From positions 77,610,992 through 77,674,991 of the forward strand of contig NC_079498.1 in the NCBI RefSeq assembly GCF_030052815.1: a stretch of 64,000 nucleotides of DNA, given 5' to 3'. The DNA is from Hevea brasiliensis. Lineage: Eukaryota > Streptophyta > Magnoliopsida > Malpighiales > Euphorbiaceae. Shown here piece after piece: positions 35,927 to 48,002 of this stretch (position 1 is the first letter of the stretch; each line of letters begins with the position of its first letter). The notes under the pieces are model-generated. The model saw only the letters and a program-made list of their open reading frames with translations, did not search any database and had not been told where the DNA came from. Position numbers and translations under genes: made by a program.

Positions 35927-36803
35927 ATCAACCCGAATATAGTAGCGCACCAGTCGGAGAGTCCACTATGTGCCAAGTAAAAGGAGCAGAAACTTGGATG
36001 TAGGCTGCTGGTAAGTTCTTAATTTTTGAAAGAAACAATTAGTTATTATTTGATCCCAAAGACTACTTAGTTGTGTGTTAGTGTCGAACTATATGTTACA
36101 TTTGTTATTCTTTTACATGGAAATGAATTTTGATGTATTAGTGACTAGTCCTTTAGGATAATAACTACAATAACAAGTATGATTGACATTAATTTTGGAA
36201 GAATTGTTAGCTAAAAGTATTTTCTAACATACCATAAATTATAAAGCTAATTAATGAGCCTACTTAATGTAAGGCAAGAGGACCTAAAAGTAAGTTACAG
36301 TAATAGAATTGCTCTAGATGAGGACAAAGATGTTACTGTTAGTAATTGTCAAAGGAAATTGTAATCAGAATCGGTTTAGGATATTAGTGGATTCGAGAAA
36401 GATAAGATGTTAGAAAACCTAGCCCATGAGGTTATAACGTAGTAACTATGTAATGTTCTCGATGTTTGTATTGTAAGTCTGCATTACTGATGCACACGAG
36501 ATTATTGTGTAGAGCTACGTGCTTCCTCGTGATACAGTAAAGTAAGAATATTTGTAAGTAATCTATAAATTGATACAGTTGCACCCGAATAGGGTACTAT
36601 TACTGGAAATAAATGTGAAAATTTTAGTCAGAAATTTAAAACTTCAGAACTAGCCTGTCGAAAGACTACACTTGTAAATTTGAAATCTTTTTGTCAGAAC
36701 TACAACTGCTCAAATGTTTGATACATATAGTACATTTACATCATAAATGTGAACTAATGGAGAGGAATCTCCTTGTGTTGGTTGTATAGGAATAGAAAAT
36801 TAT

Positions 36804-37391
36804 GTGAAAAAAATGGAAGAGAAGAATGAGACAATAGAACAGTCTGTGATGGCAGAAGAACAAGTTGAGGCCCCAGCTCCACAAAATATCGAAGGCCTGA
36901 CTGTACCAGTTTTACCGGTACAAATTACTGCACAAATGGCCCAGCAAATGGCCACTTTCTTTCAACAACTGGCTGATAATCTGTCAACCCAATCCCAAGT
37001 TCAGACTCAACCCCCACAAGGGCAACATGAAATGGAAAAGAGGGAGAAACCTATGGGTCAGAGTTCGAACAGTAATTTGGGGAAGAGAAAAGAATTTGAG
37101 GAAACCCGAGCTCAGAAATATGATAGAGGCGGATCATCAGGGCAGAGACCACTAAGATCTAGTCGTCGACAACTAGAAGTTCCTACCCTTCCGGCCAATG
37201 TGAAACTTGTAGAAGATATCATGGAGGTATTTGTCGTAAGGCCTCTGGAGCCTGTTACAATTGTGGAAAACTTGGGCACTTTGCTAAAGATTGTGCTAAA
37301 CCACCTCGATCTGCTCTCCGGAGTTCACAGACCGTCAGTCAGAGTCAAGATAGAAATAGAGTTGGTACTCCTCACCACTATAACACAGTGA
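36804..37391 (+). pseudogene. Truncated Tekay gag, copy 2
   Basis: Same layout as copy 1 with a few changes (for example 'STQSQ' for 'SAQAQ'). The zinc knuckle is again one frame away from the gag N-terminus, so the frameshift came before the triplication. The protease remnant follows near 37594. Confidence 0.85.
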
Positions 37392-38269
37392 ATCAACCCG
37401 AATATAGTAGCGCACCAGTCGGAGAGTCCACTATGTGCCAAGTAAAAGGAGCAGAAACTTCAGATGTAGCTGCTGGTAAGTTCTTAATTTTTGAAAGAAA
37501 CAATTAGTTATTATTTGATCCCAGCACTACTTAGTTGTGTGTTAGTGTCAGAACTATATGTTCTGTTGTTATTCCTTTACATGGAAATGAATTTTGATGT
37601 ATTAGTGACTAGTCCTTTAGGATAATAACTACAATAACAAGTATGATTGACCTTAATTTTGGAAGATTTGTTAGCTAAAAGTATTTTCTAACATACCATA
37701 AATTATAAAGCTAATTAATGAGCCTACTTAATGTAAGGCAAGAGGACCTAAAAGTAAGTTACAGTAATAGAATTGCTCTAGATGAGGACAAAGATGTTAC
37801 TGTTAGTAATTGTCAAAGGAAATTGTAATCAAAATCGGTTTAGGATATTAGTGGATTCGAGAAAGATAAGATGTTAGAAAACCTAGCCCATGAGGTTATA
37901 ACGTAGTAACTATGTAATGTTCTCGATGTTTGTATTGGAAGCTACAGATTACAGTACCGACACGAGATTATTGTGTAGAGCTACGTGCTTCCTCGTGATA
38001 CAGTAAAGTAAGAATATTTGTAAGTAATCTATAAATTGATACAGTTGCACCCGAATAGGGTACTATTACTGGAAATAAATGTGAAAATTTTAGTCAGAAA
38101 TTTAAAACTTCAGAACTAGCCTGTCGAAAGACTACACTTGTAAATTTGAAATCTTTTTGTCAGAACTACAACTGCTCAAATGTTTGATACATATAGTACA
38201 TTTACATCATAAATGTGAACTAATGGAGAGGAATCTCCTTGTGTTGGTTGTATAGGAATAGAAAATTCT

Positions 38270-38857
38270 GTGAAAAAAATGGAAGAGAAGAATGAGACAA
38301 TAGAACAGTCTGTGATGGCAGAAGAACAAGTTGAGGCCCCAGCTCCACAAAATATCGAAGGCCTGACTGTACCAGTTTTACCGGTACAAATTACTGCACA
38401 AATGGCCCAGCAAATGGCCACTTTCTTTCAACAACTGGCTGATAATCTGTCAACCCAAGCATAAGTTCAGACTCAACCCCCACAAGGGCAACATGAAATG
38501 GAAAAGAGGGAGAAACCTATGGGTCAGAGTTCGAACAGTAATTTGGGGAAGAGAAAAGAATTTAAGGAAACCCGAGCTCAGAAATATGATAGAGGCGGAT
38601 CATCAGGGCAGAGACCACTAAGATCTAGTCGTCGACAACTAGAAGTTCCTACCCTTCCTGCCAATGTGAAACTTGTAGAAGATATCATGGAGGTATTTGT
38701 CGTAAGGCCTCTGGAGCCTGTTACAATTGTGGAAAACTTGGGCACTTTGCTAAAGATTGTGCTAAACCACCTCGATCTGCTCTCCGGAGTTCACAAACCG
38801 TCAGTCAGAGTCAAGATAGAAATAGAGTTGGTACTCCTCACCACTATAACACAGTGA
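38270..38857 (+). pseudogene. Truncated Tekay gag, copy 3
   Basis: As in copies 1 and 2, but with an extra stop TAA at 38462-38464 where the others have CAA (Gln). This splits the frame into 38270-38464 and 38498-38857. Confidence 0.85.
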
Positions 38858-39654
38858 ATCAACCCGAATATAGTAGAGCACCAGTCGGAGAGTCCACTAT
38901 GTGCCAAGTAAAAGGAGCAGAAACTTCAGATGTAGCTGCTGGTAAGTTCTTAATTTTTGAAAGAAATAATTAGTTATTATTTGATCCCAGCACTACTTAG
39001 TTGTGTGTTAGTGTCAGAACTATATGTTCTGTTGTTATTCCTTTACATGGAAATGAATTTTGATGTATTAGTGACTAGTCCTTTAGGATAATAACTACAA
39101 TAACAAGTATGATTGACATTAATTTTGGAAGAATTGTTAGCTAAAAGTATTTTCTAACATACCATAAATTATAAAGCTAATTAATGAGCCTACTTAATGT
39201 AAGGCAAGAGGACCTAAAAGTAAGTTACAGTAATAGAATTGCTCTAGATGAGGACAAAGATGTTACTGTTAGTAATTGTCAAAGGAAATTGTAATCAGAA
39301 TCGATTTAGGATATTAGTGGATTCGAGAAAGATAAGATGTTAGAAAACCTAGCCCATGAGGTTATAACGTAGTAACTATGTAATGTTCTCGATGTTTGTA
39401 TTGTAAGCTGCAGATTACAGTACCGACACGAGATTATTGTGTAGAGCTACGTGCTTCCTCGTGATACAGTAAAGTAAGAATATTTGTAAGTAATCTATAA
39501 ATTGATACAGTTGCACCTGAATAGGGTACTATTACTGGAAATAAATGTGAAAATTTTAGTCAGAAATTTAAAACTTCAGAACTAGCCTGTCGAAAGACTA
39601 CACTTGTAAGGTAGCTGGAGTCAGTAACTCGGTTACAATAATGTGAACTACCTG

Positions 39655-39945
39655 TACCACAGTAATTGCTATAAGCTTAGAGATATCAGTACAACGTATC
39701 ATCCTTAGACAGATGGACAATTGAAACAAGTAATTCAGGTAAATTTGGAAACTCATTGAGTTCCTATAAATAATGAAATGAAATGATAATAATAACATGT
39801 AAAATGTGATAAGCCCTCAAGAATATATCGAGAACTTGTGTCATTGAATCCGAGAGGAGATGGGACAGATACATCCCACTAACAAAATTTGTATACATTA
39901 ATAAGCGTCAAGCTAGCATACAAGTGGCACCCTATGAAACATTGT
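39655..39945 (+). pseudogene. Decayed integrase fragment upstream of the main integrase
   Basis: The frame reads 'ISTTYHP' + stop + 'TDGQLKQVIQ' near 39683, and then, in another frame near 39830-39945, 'RTCVIESERRWDRYIPL' and 'QASIQVAPYETL'. These are the blocks around and after the catalytic Glu of a gypsy integrase. They precede the MDF start of the main integrase, so they are out of normal order and come from a duplicated or foreign, more diverged copy. The Glu position reads K (QLKQ for QSER). Confidence 0.75.
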
Positions 39946-39946
39946 A

Positions 39947-41005
39947 AGGGAACAGATAACTATGGATTTTTTGATGAGATTTCTGAGGACACAGAATAGT
40001 CATGATGCAGTATAGGTTATAGTTGATAGACTAACCAAGTCTAATCACTTTTTGCCAGTCCGGATGGACTATAGCCTGGAAAGATTGGCCAGATTCTACA
40101 TAAATGAAATTGTAAAACTGCATGGAGTGCCATTATCAATTGTATTTGACAGGGATCCTAGGTTCACTTCTAGATTCTGGGGTAGTCTTCAGAAAGCCCT
40201 AGGAACTAGATTGAACTTCAGCACAACATTCCACCCACAGACAGATGGCCAGTCTGAAAGGGTAATTCAGATATTGGAGGATATGCTACGGGCTTGTGTG
40301 ATTCAATTTGAAGGTAGTTGGGATATACACTTGCCTTTGATTGAGTTTGCTTATAACAACAGCTACCAATCAAGCATTGGGATGCCTCCATATGAAGCTT
40401 TGTATGGCAGAAAGTGCAGAACTCCCTTATGTTGGGATGAGGTAGGTGAAAGGAAGATGATTGGGCCAGAAATTGTTCAGCAGACAGAGGAAAAGATCAG
40501 ATTGATTAGAGATAGACTCAAAGCTGCATCAGACCGTCAGAAGTCCTATGTTGATTTGAAAAGAAGAGATATTGAGTACGCAATGGGTGATAAGGTATTC
40601 CTCAAAGTTTCTCCTTGGAAGAGGATTATGAGATTTGGCAGAAAGGGGAAACTGAGTCCTCGTTTCATCAGACCATATGAAGTTCTGGAAAGAGTGGGTC
40701 CTTTGGCATATCGGTTGGCATTACCTCCATAGCTAGCAAGGATACACAGTGTCTTCCATGTGTCCATGTTAAGGAGGTACAGATCTGACCCATCTCATGT
40801 ACTATCAGTTGAAGAGATTGAAGTAAATCCAGACCTCTCATATGAGGAAGAACCCATAAAAATTCTAGCTTATGAGGTGAAGCAGCTGAGGAATAAACAG
40901 ATACACCTGGTTAAAGTGCTGTGGAACCATCATTCAGGCCAGGAAGCTACTTGGGAACGTGAAGAGGATATGAGGAGACAGCACCCACAGCTGTTCAGAG
41001 ACTAA
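39947..41005 (+). pseudogene. Tekay integrase with C-terminal chromodomain (two stops)
   Basis: One frame runs from 'EQITMDF' to TAA at 41005 with only two stops: TAG at 40013-40015 (Trp in relatives) and TAG at 40730-40732 (Gln in relatives). The three catalytic residues are present: Asp in MDF (39965), Asp in VFDRDPRF (~40147), and Glu in TDGQSERVIQ (~40256). The GPY-type block reads 'LSPRFIRPYEVLERVGPLAY'. The end (~40790-41003) is a chromodomain: 'EEPIKILAYEVKQLRNKQ', 'LVKVLWNHHSGQEATWE', 'REEDMRRQHPQLF', with the aromatic/acidic residues of Tekay chromodomains. In active relatives it inserts element DNA and steers it to heterochromatin. The minus frame at 40546-40767 is a shadow. Confidence 0.93.
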
Positions 41006-41037
41006 TGCCAGGTAAAATTTCGAGACGAAATTTATTT

Positions 41038-41051
41038 AAGGGGGGGAGAAT
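41038..41051 (+). other. Element B polypurine tract
   Basis: AAGGGGGGGAGAAT directly before the 3' LTR at 41052. Confidence 0.92.
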
Positions 41052-44000
41052 TGTAACACCCCAAAGTTCGGTAGTGCGTTCTACTGCTCCAGTGACCAGT
41101 GTTGTCCGGATAGCTAGGATGCCTAGAACTACACTTCGATATGAGTGATGAGACATAAAATAATGAAATACAAGAAAAGAAAACACAAGAAAAACAAAGG
41201 AAAAATAATAGCAAAGAAATGTGATCAAGTTAAGCGAGCCGGAAACCCTAGTGATGGGGGACCGCACCGGGAAGTTACGGCGTGGACCGTTGACTAGCCC
41301 TGGACTGCGGAGAACCCTGGAAAACATTTTTAGGACTTAAATAGACCCTTATCGAAGAATAAATATCATTAGAAGGATCAAAGAAAAATTAAATAATTAG
41401 TACAAAGGAAAGTGAGAAATCGAAAAATAGACAAAACCCGGTGTTACCGAAAAATCGGGAATGCAACCCGAACAGGGGCATTATGGTCATTTGACATCCC
41501 GAATTGTCTTTTGACCAAAATGTCCATTAAAAATAAATAATATTACACTTAGAAAATGAAATGAAAAATTAATTTGGTGGTACCTAAAGTAAATAACAAG
41601 AATTAAGGGTTTAATGTGGAATAAGTGGGAATTTAACATATTATATGATTAATTGAGTGAGTGGGTCACTAAGGGAATAAAATAAACACATAATGGGGCA
41701 GCTGTAATTCCATTATCCAAGCTGAAATGTTCATCTTCTGCAAAACACCAAACCTAGCCGAATTGAAGAAGTGAGGAAACCACCATTGCCGTTTTGCATG
41801 AGCTCTCCTAACTCCTCCATTTCAACTCCAATCACTTAGGTTCCTTCATGAAAGTTTGTCTACACATCATAAGGAAGAGCTTGATACCAAATTTAAGAAG
41901 TTTAATCAAGGTTTGGCAAGTTCTAACCATAAGGTAAGTTTACATTTTTGAAGATTGCTTTGTTAAACTTTGTGTACATGTTATGGGTGTTGGTTTTGTG
42001 AAGAAAATTTTTAGGTTTGAAGAGTTATTGAGATGTTCATTTTGGACAGCCATGGAGTTATGTATTTGATGAAATATTTGTACATATATTTGATGAGGAA
42101 TTGTGTTGGTTATGGTGATTCAATATCCTAGTAAATTATTCCATATGTATATGGTGATTTTTGCACTTGGATGGAAATTGATGAATTGTAGGATACTTTG
42201 GTGTTGAGGAAGTTTACGGCAGCCTTGAGATTCTTGGATAAATGTATATGTTCATGAAGGTATTGGCAGAATATTGACCTTGAGAATTGATGGATATGTG
42301 TATAGATTGATTGTGTAAGTGTATGTAAAAACTTGTAATGTTTAGGGTATATGTGATTGTACTTAGAACTTGTAAATGTGAGTTTAATTGGTGTATTGAG
42401 GATAATTGCAATCTGCCCAAAGTGACATTTAAGTGAAGTAGAATATGTTTTTGGTAATGTACCAAAACAGAAATTGTAAGGGGAGTGGACATATAGCAAT
42501 TAAATATGTAATGGATACATGTATAAGCAAAGTAATTAAAGGCAGTATGCAATTTAGTCAATAACTTTAAATGTGTAACCTCAATTGGTATGAGACCAAT
42601 TGGAGGTGAAACTAGGCACAAAATGTGCCAACTTTCATTGAGAAAGCATACCAAAATTCTGCTTGCAAGGTGATATGAAAAATGACCAATTCGGATTGAG
42701 TACATTTGAGGCCTGAAATTTGACCAATTGGGCAGCAGTTAGTGTTTAGGCCATAACTCACTCAAAACAGGTCCAATTGACCTGAAATTTTAACCATGAA
42801 TAGTTAAGACCCATACCTACAAGTCTTATGAAGACACCAAAACCCATAAATGACCATAAGCAAGTCAAAAAGCTTGCACAAATTCGGGTCCAAAAACTGG
42901 CCGAACCAAAGTTGACCAAATTGACCTAAAATTGACCTAATTTGATGCCATTTGACCAGCAATAGTATAATGACCATAACTTCGTCTACTTAACTCGGAT
43001 TGACCTAAAATTTTTCCCCGCGTTCCATAAGACAGATCTACAAGTTTGTAGTTTTCACCGAAAACCGAGAGAACTAGGTCGTCCGGCTAGGTCAAACTAG
43101 TATCCCGAAATCCAGCAAATTGCAATGAAATGCAATAAAACGCAATATACATAGAATTGAGTTTGGTAACACGTACCAATCCTAAAACATTATCGAATGT
43201 GACATATTAATGACACTACAACCTAATTTACCTAAAACGCATCGAGGGTCGGTATATTAGGTGATTAAGCAAATAAAGGTATTCAGTGAATAATTGAGTT
43301 CAGTGAATTACTTATCAAACATTATCATTAGAGACAATTTAATTTAGTACTGAAACACTTCAAATTGTGTTTCTCAGTTAGCAAGGAATCAGGAAAAGGG
43401 AAGGAAACACTGAGTCCAGACCAGGAGACAGTCATCAGAGGTTTGTGCACAACTAGTTTTTAACTAATTTTGTTTGAATATTTCATATGATTAAATAACA
43501 TATTTTCTTATGTATTATGTTTAACAAGCATTGGATTAATTCAATGATTACTAAGATTGTGATAGTATGTATGAATTTAGCTTTGTGAAATGGTATTTTC
43601 ACAAGTATTAAGCATTGTTATGGATTGAATAAATTATGTTTTGGAAAATTGTGATAGAACATGTTTTGAATTGTGATGGTAATTTTCATGGAAAAATGCA
43701 AATTTATGATTTGATTTGTGTTGAGCATAAAAATTATTGGATATTGGAATTGACTTTGAATCGAATTATATTGTGATTTATGCTCACTAAAAGGATTGTG
43801 ATATTGTTTTATATCTCACTATAGATGCTTGACTAGGTTATTACCCGTCTCTCTCATTTGTTGAGAAGACAATGGAGTTAGTTGTGTTTTGATTACCATG
43901 GTACGTGCACAGGCTTAGATTTTCCTCTGATTTGAGGTTAGATCTAAGTTATTTTATCGTTATGGCCCTTGCGGAAGATTCATTATTGTGATGGTACTGT

Positions 44001-45130
44001 GCACGATGATTCGACCTCCCCGACCATAGGGAGTTAGAATCTGATTCGACCTCCCCGACCATAGGGAGTTAGAATCACATCGAAGATGGCCCTATCGGAT
44101 TAGTCTTGCATAGTTAGTGAGATAAAGAATGATTTGTGAGATACAGCATGGTTTTTGAGCTACAGCATGGTTTTTGAGATACAACATGGTTTTGAGATAA
44201 AGATTGACTTTTGAGATACATAATGATTTTTGAGATACAGAATGGCTTTTGAATGGTAAAGAATTGTGATTTCAATTATGGTTTATGTATAATTGATTTT
44301 GTTGGAATTACTTAAATGGTTAGTCATGATTTGATAAATTGAATTTTGTGATCAAAGTCATTTATACAAATGATTTACATTATTGGCAATGAATATTTTG
44401 AGTTTTGGAATTTGATGAGTATTCAGATTTCCAAATTATTTACTGTAAATTTTGTCAATGTATATTGTACTATGTTTTAAATTATAGTTGTGCACCACTG
44501 AGTTCACCACTCAGTGATAGCTTTGTATGCTGTCGCAGGTAAGAAGAGCATAGAGCAGTGAGTAAGTTTCTTTGAAGACACTTTCAGACCAGCTCCAGGT
44601 ATATTATAGGTATACCCATGTACATAGGTCTGATGTATGCATGTAATAATATGTATGTAAATTATTTGAGCAGTTGTAAATTAAAATTGTACATTGAAGT
44701 TGTAAATAATTATGAGTTATTTTGGCTTGTAAAAATTGTATTATATTTTCTCTATCTCAGTCCTTGAAAAAATTACTGTGAATTTGACTTGAGAACTGTG
44801 TTGGGTTGAGAAAAATGTTGAAGTTGAGATTTGGAAATTTATTGAAGTGCTTTTTACACGTTTTCTGAAGAACTGTTTTATCCAAAATACAGATGGCACT
44901 CTGCCAAAATTTTTACAAAAATTCCAAATAATCCAAATGAGTTAGCTGTTTCACTTCAGTTCATAAAAGTTTTTAACACCTGTAAATAGTGCTCACCACT
45001 GTAAAAGAAGTAAGAAAAGTTTTTAAAATCCCTTGTAGTGTATTTAATGGATTATCAGTAGACGGAGTTGGTAATTCATTAGGTATACTACGGGATCATG
45101 TTATGCCTTACAGAGGGGTAGGGTGTGACA
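41052..45130 (+). mobile_element. Element B 3' LTR
   Basis: A 4079-bp uninterrupted copy and the best reference for this LTR family in the window. It shows a few substitutions against the 5' LTR, for example CTCCAGTGACC for CTCCGGTGACC near the start, mostly transitions. The 123- and 163-residue minus frames (42128-42705) are LTR shadows. The plus frame at 44989-45210 crosses the LTR end. Confidence 0.95.
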
Positions 45131-47094
45131 GTATATGTTACCAAATTCATTTTCAAGTGTATTGCATTTTATTGCAATTTACCGAATTTCGGTGTACTAT
45201 TTTGACCTAGCCGGACGACCTAGTTCCCTCAGTTTTCGGGTTTCGATCCAAACTACAAACTTGTAGGTCTATATCCTATTGCACGCGGGGCAAAATTTCA
45301 GGTTATTCTAAGTTGTGTAGACCAAGTTATAGTCAATTTACCAATGCTGGATAGAATGCACCAAAATGGTAACTTTAGGTCATTTTTAGGTCACTTTTGG
45401 TTCGGCCAATTTTGGTACCTGAACTTGTACAAGCTATTTGGCCTAGTTCTGGCCATTTCTAGGCTTTTGTGTCTTCATAATAATTGTAGATATATGTCTA
45501 AACTATTTATGGTAAAAATTCCAGGTCATTTGGACCTGTTTTGAGTGAGTTATGGTAAAAAAACTAACTGCTACCCAAATGGTAAATTTTCAGGCTTTCA
45601 AGTCACTAATCCGGATTTGGTCATTTTTCAAGTCACCTTCTAGGTAGAATTTTGGTAAGCTTCCTTCATGAGAGTTGGCATATTTTGTGCCTAGTTTCAC
45701 CTCCAATTTGTCTCATACCAATTGGAGTCACACACTTAAGGTTCTAAGCCAAAACATACACTTCCCTACTACACACTTCTTATCACTTACCAATTACATA
45801 TTCAACACTTACCAAATTACTTCCTTCATGCCAATTCCGGTTTGTACCTTACCATTAACACCTTTAACAACACATTTTTGGTCATTTTGGACAGCTTGTA
45901 ACCATTCTCAATATTCATACTATAATACAGAATTTTCCAAAGTCCATTTACATCATTTAACCACATGAACTTACCCCATTTACATACCCAATTCCAAACC
46001 ATTATACACATATCCATGCTGCCATCAATAACAACATCTTAAACAACCATAAACAAGTAAAAACAAGCTACATATACTGAATTTCCATGGCTGCCAAAAT
46101 GTACATCTCCATTAAAACATCAAACTTCAAAAATTCTTCCATAAATCAACTACCCACAACCTTGGTTACCCTTTTAATGAAACAAGAATTGAAAACACTC
46201 ACCTACCACTTTTGAAGTTCTTCAAAACCTCACCCAAACTTCTTCTTTTTGTTGCCAATGTTTTCCCCAAGTTGAGTATGCAAGGTTTAATGAAGGATTT
46301 ATGGTGAAAGGAAGCTTGAATCATGGATGCATGGGTGTGGATGTGAGTTTGGCCATGGAGTCTCCCATGGAGTTCATTTTGGCCACTCTTCCAAAGGTTG
46401 AAGATGATGGATTAATTCTGTCCCAATTGCTTATATAGGTGGCCCAAGATGAGATTTAGTGGAGCACTAAGTGAGTTTATGATTTATTTAATCCAAACTT
46501 TCTAATTTCCCACATTTAACCTCTTTTCTTTTACTATTTAGATTATGTACCACCATTTTAATTTTTCATGACATTTTCAAAGTGTAATATCATTTATTTT
46601 TAATGGAAATTTAGGTCAAAAGGCAACTCGGGGTGTCAAATGATCACAATGCCCCTATTCGGGTTGCATTCCTGATTTTTTGATAACACTGAGTTTTGTC
46701 GTTTTCTCGATTTCTCGTTTTTCTTTTATACTAATTAATTAATTTTTCTTTGATATTTCTAATGACATTTATACTTCAATAGACGTTTATTTATGTCTTA
46801 AAAATATTTTCTAGGGTTCCCCGCGGTCCAGGGCTAGTTAACGGTCCACACCGCAACTTTTCAGTGTGGTCACCCATCGCTATAGTTCTCGGCTCATTTA
46901 ACTTGGTTACATTTCATTGCTATTATTTTTCCTTTGTTTTTCTTGTATTTTCTTTTCTTGTATTTTCTTTTCTTGTATTTCATTATTTTATGTCTCCTCA
47001 CTAATATTTAAGTGTAGTTCTAGGCATCCTAGTTGTCCAGACCACACTGGTCACCGGAACAGTAGAACGCACTACCGAACATAGGGGTGTTACA
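45131..47094 (-). mobile_element. Solo LTR C, segment 2 (5' part)
   Basis: The continuation of C after B; 45131-45135 (GTATA) is the right TSD copy. Continuity is shown by 'TTGGTATATGTTACCAAATT' uninterrupted in solo LTR H at ~58450. It ends CATAGGGGTGTTACA, then the TSD AATTT (47095-47099). The frames at 45344-46017 are shadows. Confidence 0.93.
46430..46437 (-). promoter_or_regulatory. Candidate TATA box of LTR C
   Basis: TATATAAG on the minus strand, ~660 bp from the LTR 5' end and downstream (in LTR sense) of the conserved GGGCATTGTGATCATTT-like block near 46640. Confidence 0.45.
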
Positions 47095-48002
47095 AATTTC
47101 ATTTCTGGCTTTAAAAGCCTGCCCGCTGGCCTTGTGCCTGACATGACAGTTGTATACAGGGTAGATATATGGTTGTCTAACCAGTATACTTCTGTGTATC
47201 CAGCTTTTATAGTCTGTTATAGGTTACTTGGGCACTGATATGATTTTAAAGAAACTAAAAAAGAAATAAATGCACATATAAGATCCTGATAAATAAATTG
47301 ATTCCAAAGTCAAATAAATCTGTAAAAACTTAGAATTTATGAAATTTTCCTAGAATTATTATTTTTAAATATTCAGTTATTTTTCTTTAAAGTTATGCAC
47401 CACTAAGCAATTCGCTTAGCACGTTGGTTTTTTCATCGCGTAGGTATTGGAGACCAGACACAGTTGCAGCAACAGTCGTAGCAGTAGTGCCCTGACAGAG
47501 ATTTGACCAGATTTATCAGTGTCTACTAGTCACCTCAGTAGTATTTATTTTAGTAGGGCCCATGTTATTAGATTTTACATTTTATTTATTGTACATAAGT
47601 AGATACAGTGTAACTTATTTTGACCATTGTAAATAAAATGTAATTATATTTTGGATTGTAAATAAAGCTTGTAAGCTTTTATATATAAATTTCTATATGA
47701 ATGAGTTGTAATATTTTCTTGAAATTACATGAAAATTTATGAATGACATGATGTATATGGAAATATGAGATACATATGAAATTATTTTTAGCAGGTAAAT
47801 ATTAGAACCCTCCAGATGCTAATCAAATAGAGGAGGCTCTGCCTGGGTTTCCACAAAAATAATTTTTGATAAAAAAAATTACCACATGTTTTCTATGAAA
47901 TTTAAAGTTAACAATGGACAGGACAGGATAAGATAGTCTGTTCCGACACCGAATGTGGCTCGCTTTACTCGACTACACTGTAGACGGGTAAGAGGCGTCA
48001 CA
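47095..48002 (+). mobile_element. LTR F, segment 3 of 3
   Basis: F resumes at the right TSD of C and ends GGGTAAGAGGCGTCACA at 48002, like the ends of LTRs E and A (both with 'CTGTAG...GGGT' just before). The three segments sum to ~3.47 kb. No primer site follows, which fits F being a 3' LTR or a solo LTR. The AT-rich part near 47590-47760 contains no gene. Confidence 0.82.

Larger units (their letters stand above)
35212..39609 (+). repeat. Tandem triplication of a 1466-bp internal block in element B
   Basis: Three adjacent copies: 35212-36676, 36677-38142 and 38143-39609 (offsets 1465 and 1466). Each begins AATTTGAAATCTTTTT and ends CGAAAGACTACACTTGTAA. Each carries a gag stub, zinc knuckle, decayed protease sequence and ~900 bp of unassigned sequence. 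The copies differ at few sites; copies 2 and 3 share variants that copy 1 lacks (near 36475 against 37935 and 39400), which suggests unequal exchange in steps. Confidence 0.97.
27006..45130 (+). mobile_element. Tekay/Del chromovirus B, full length, rearranged
   Basis: TGTAACACCCC at 27006 to GGGTGTGACA at 45130, flanked by the TSD GTATA (27001-27005; 45131-45135). It has a 5' LTR (27006-35162, split by solo LTR D), Met primer site (35171-35182), a three-fold tandem block with a truncated gag (35212-39609), an integrase scrap, a nearly intact integrase with chromodomain (39947-41005), a purine tract, and a 3' LTR (41052-45130). RT, RNase H and most of gag and protease are missing, so it depends on other copies. 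Its two LTRs are very similar, so it is younger than E or G. Confidence 0.95.
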
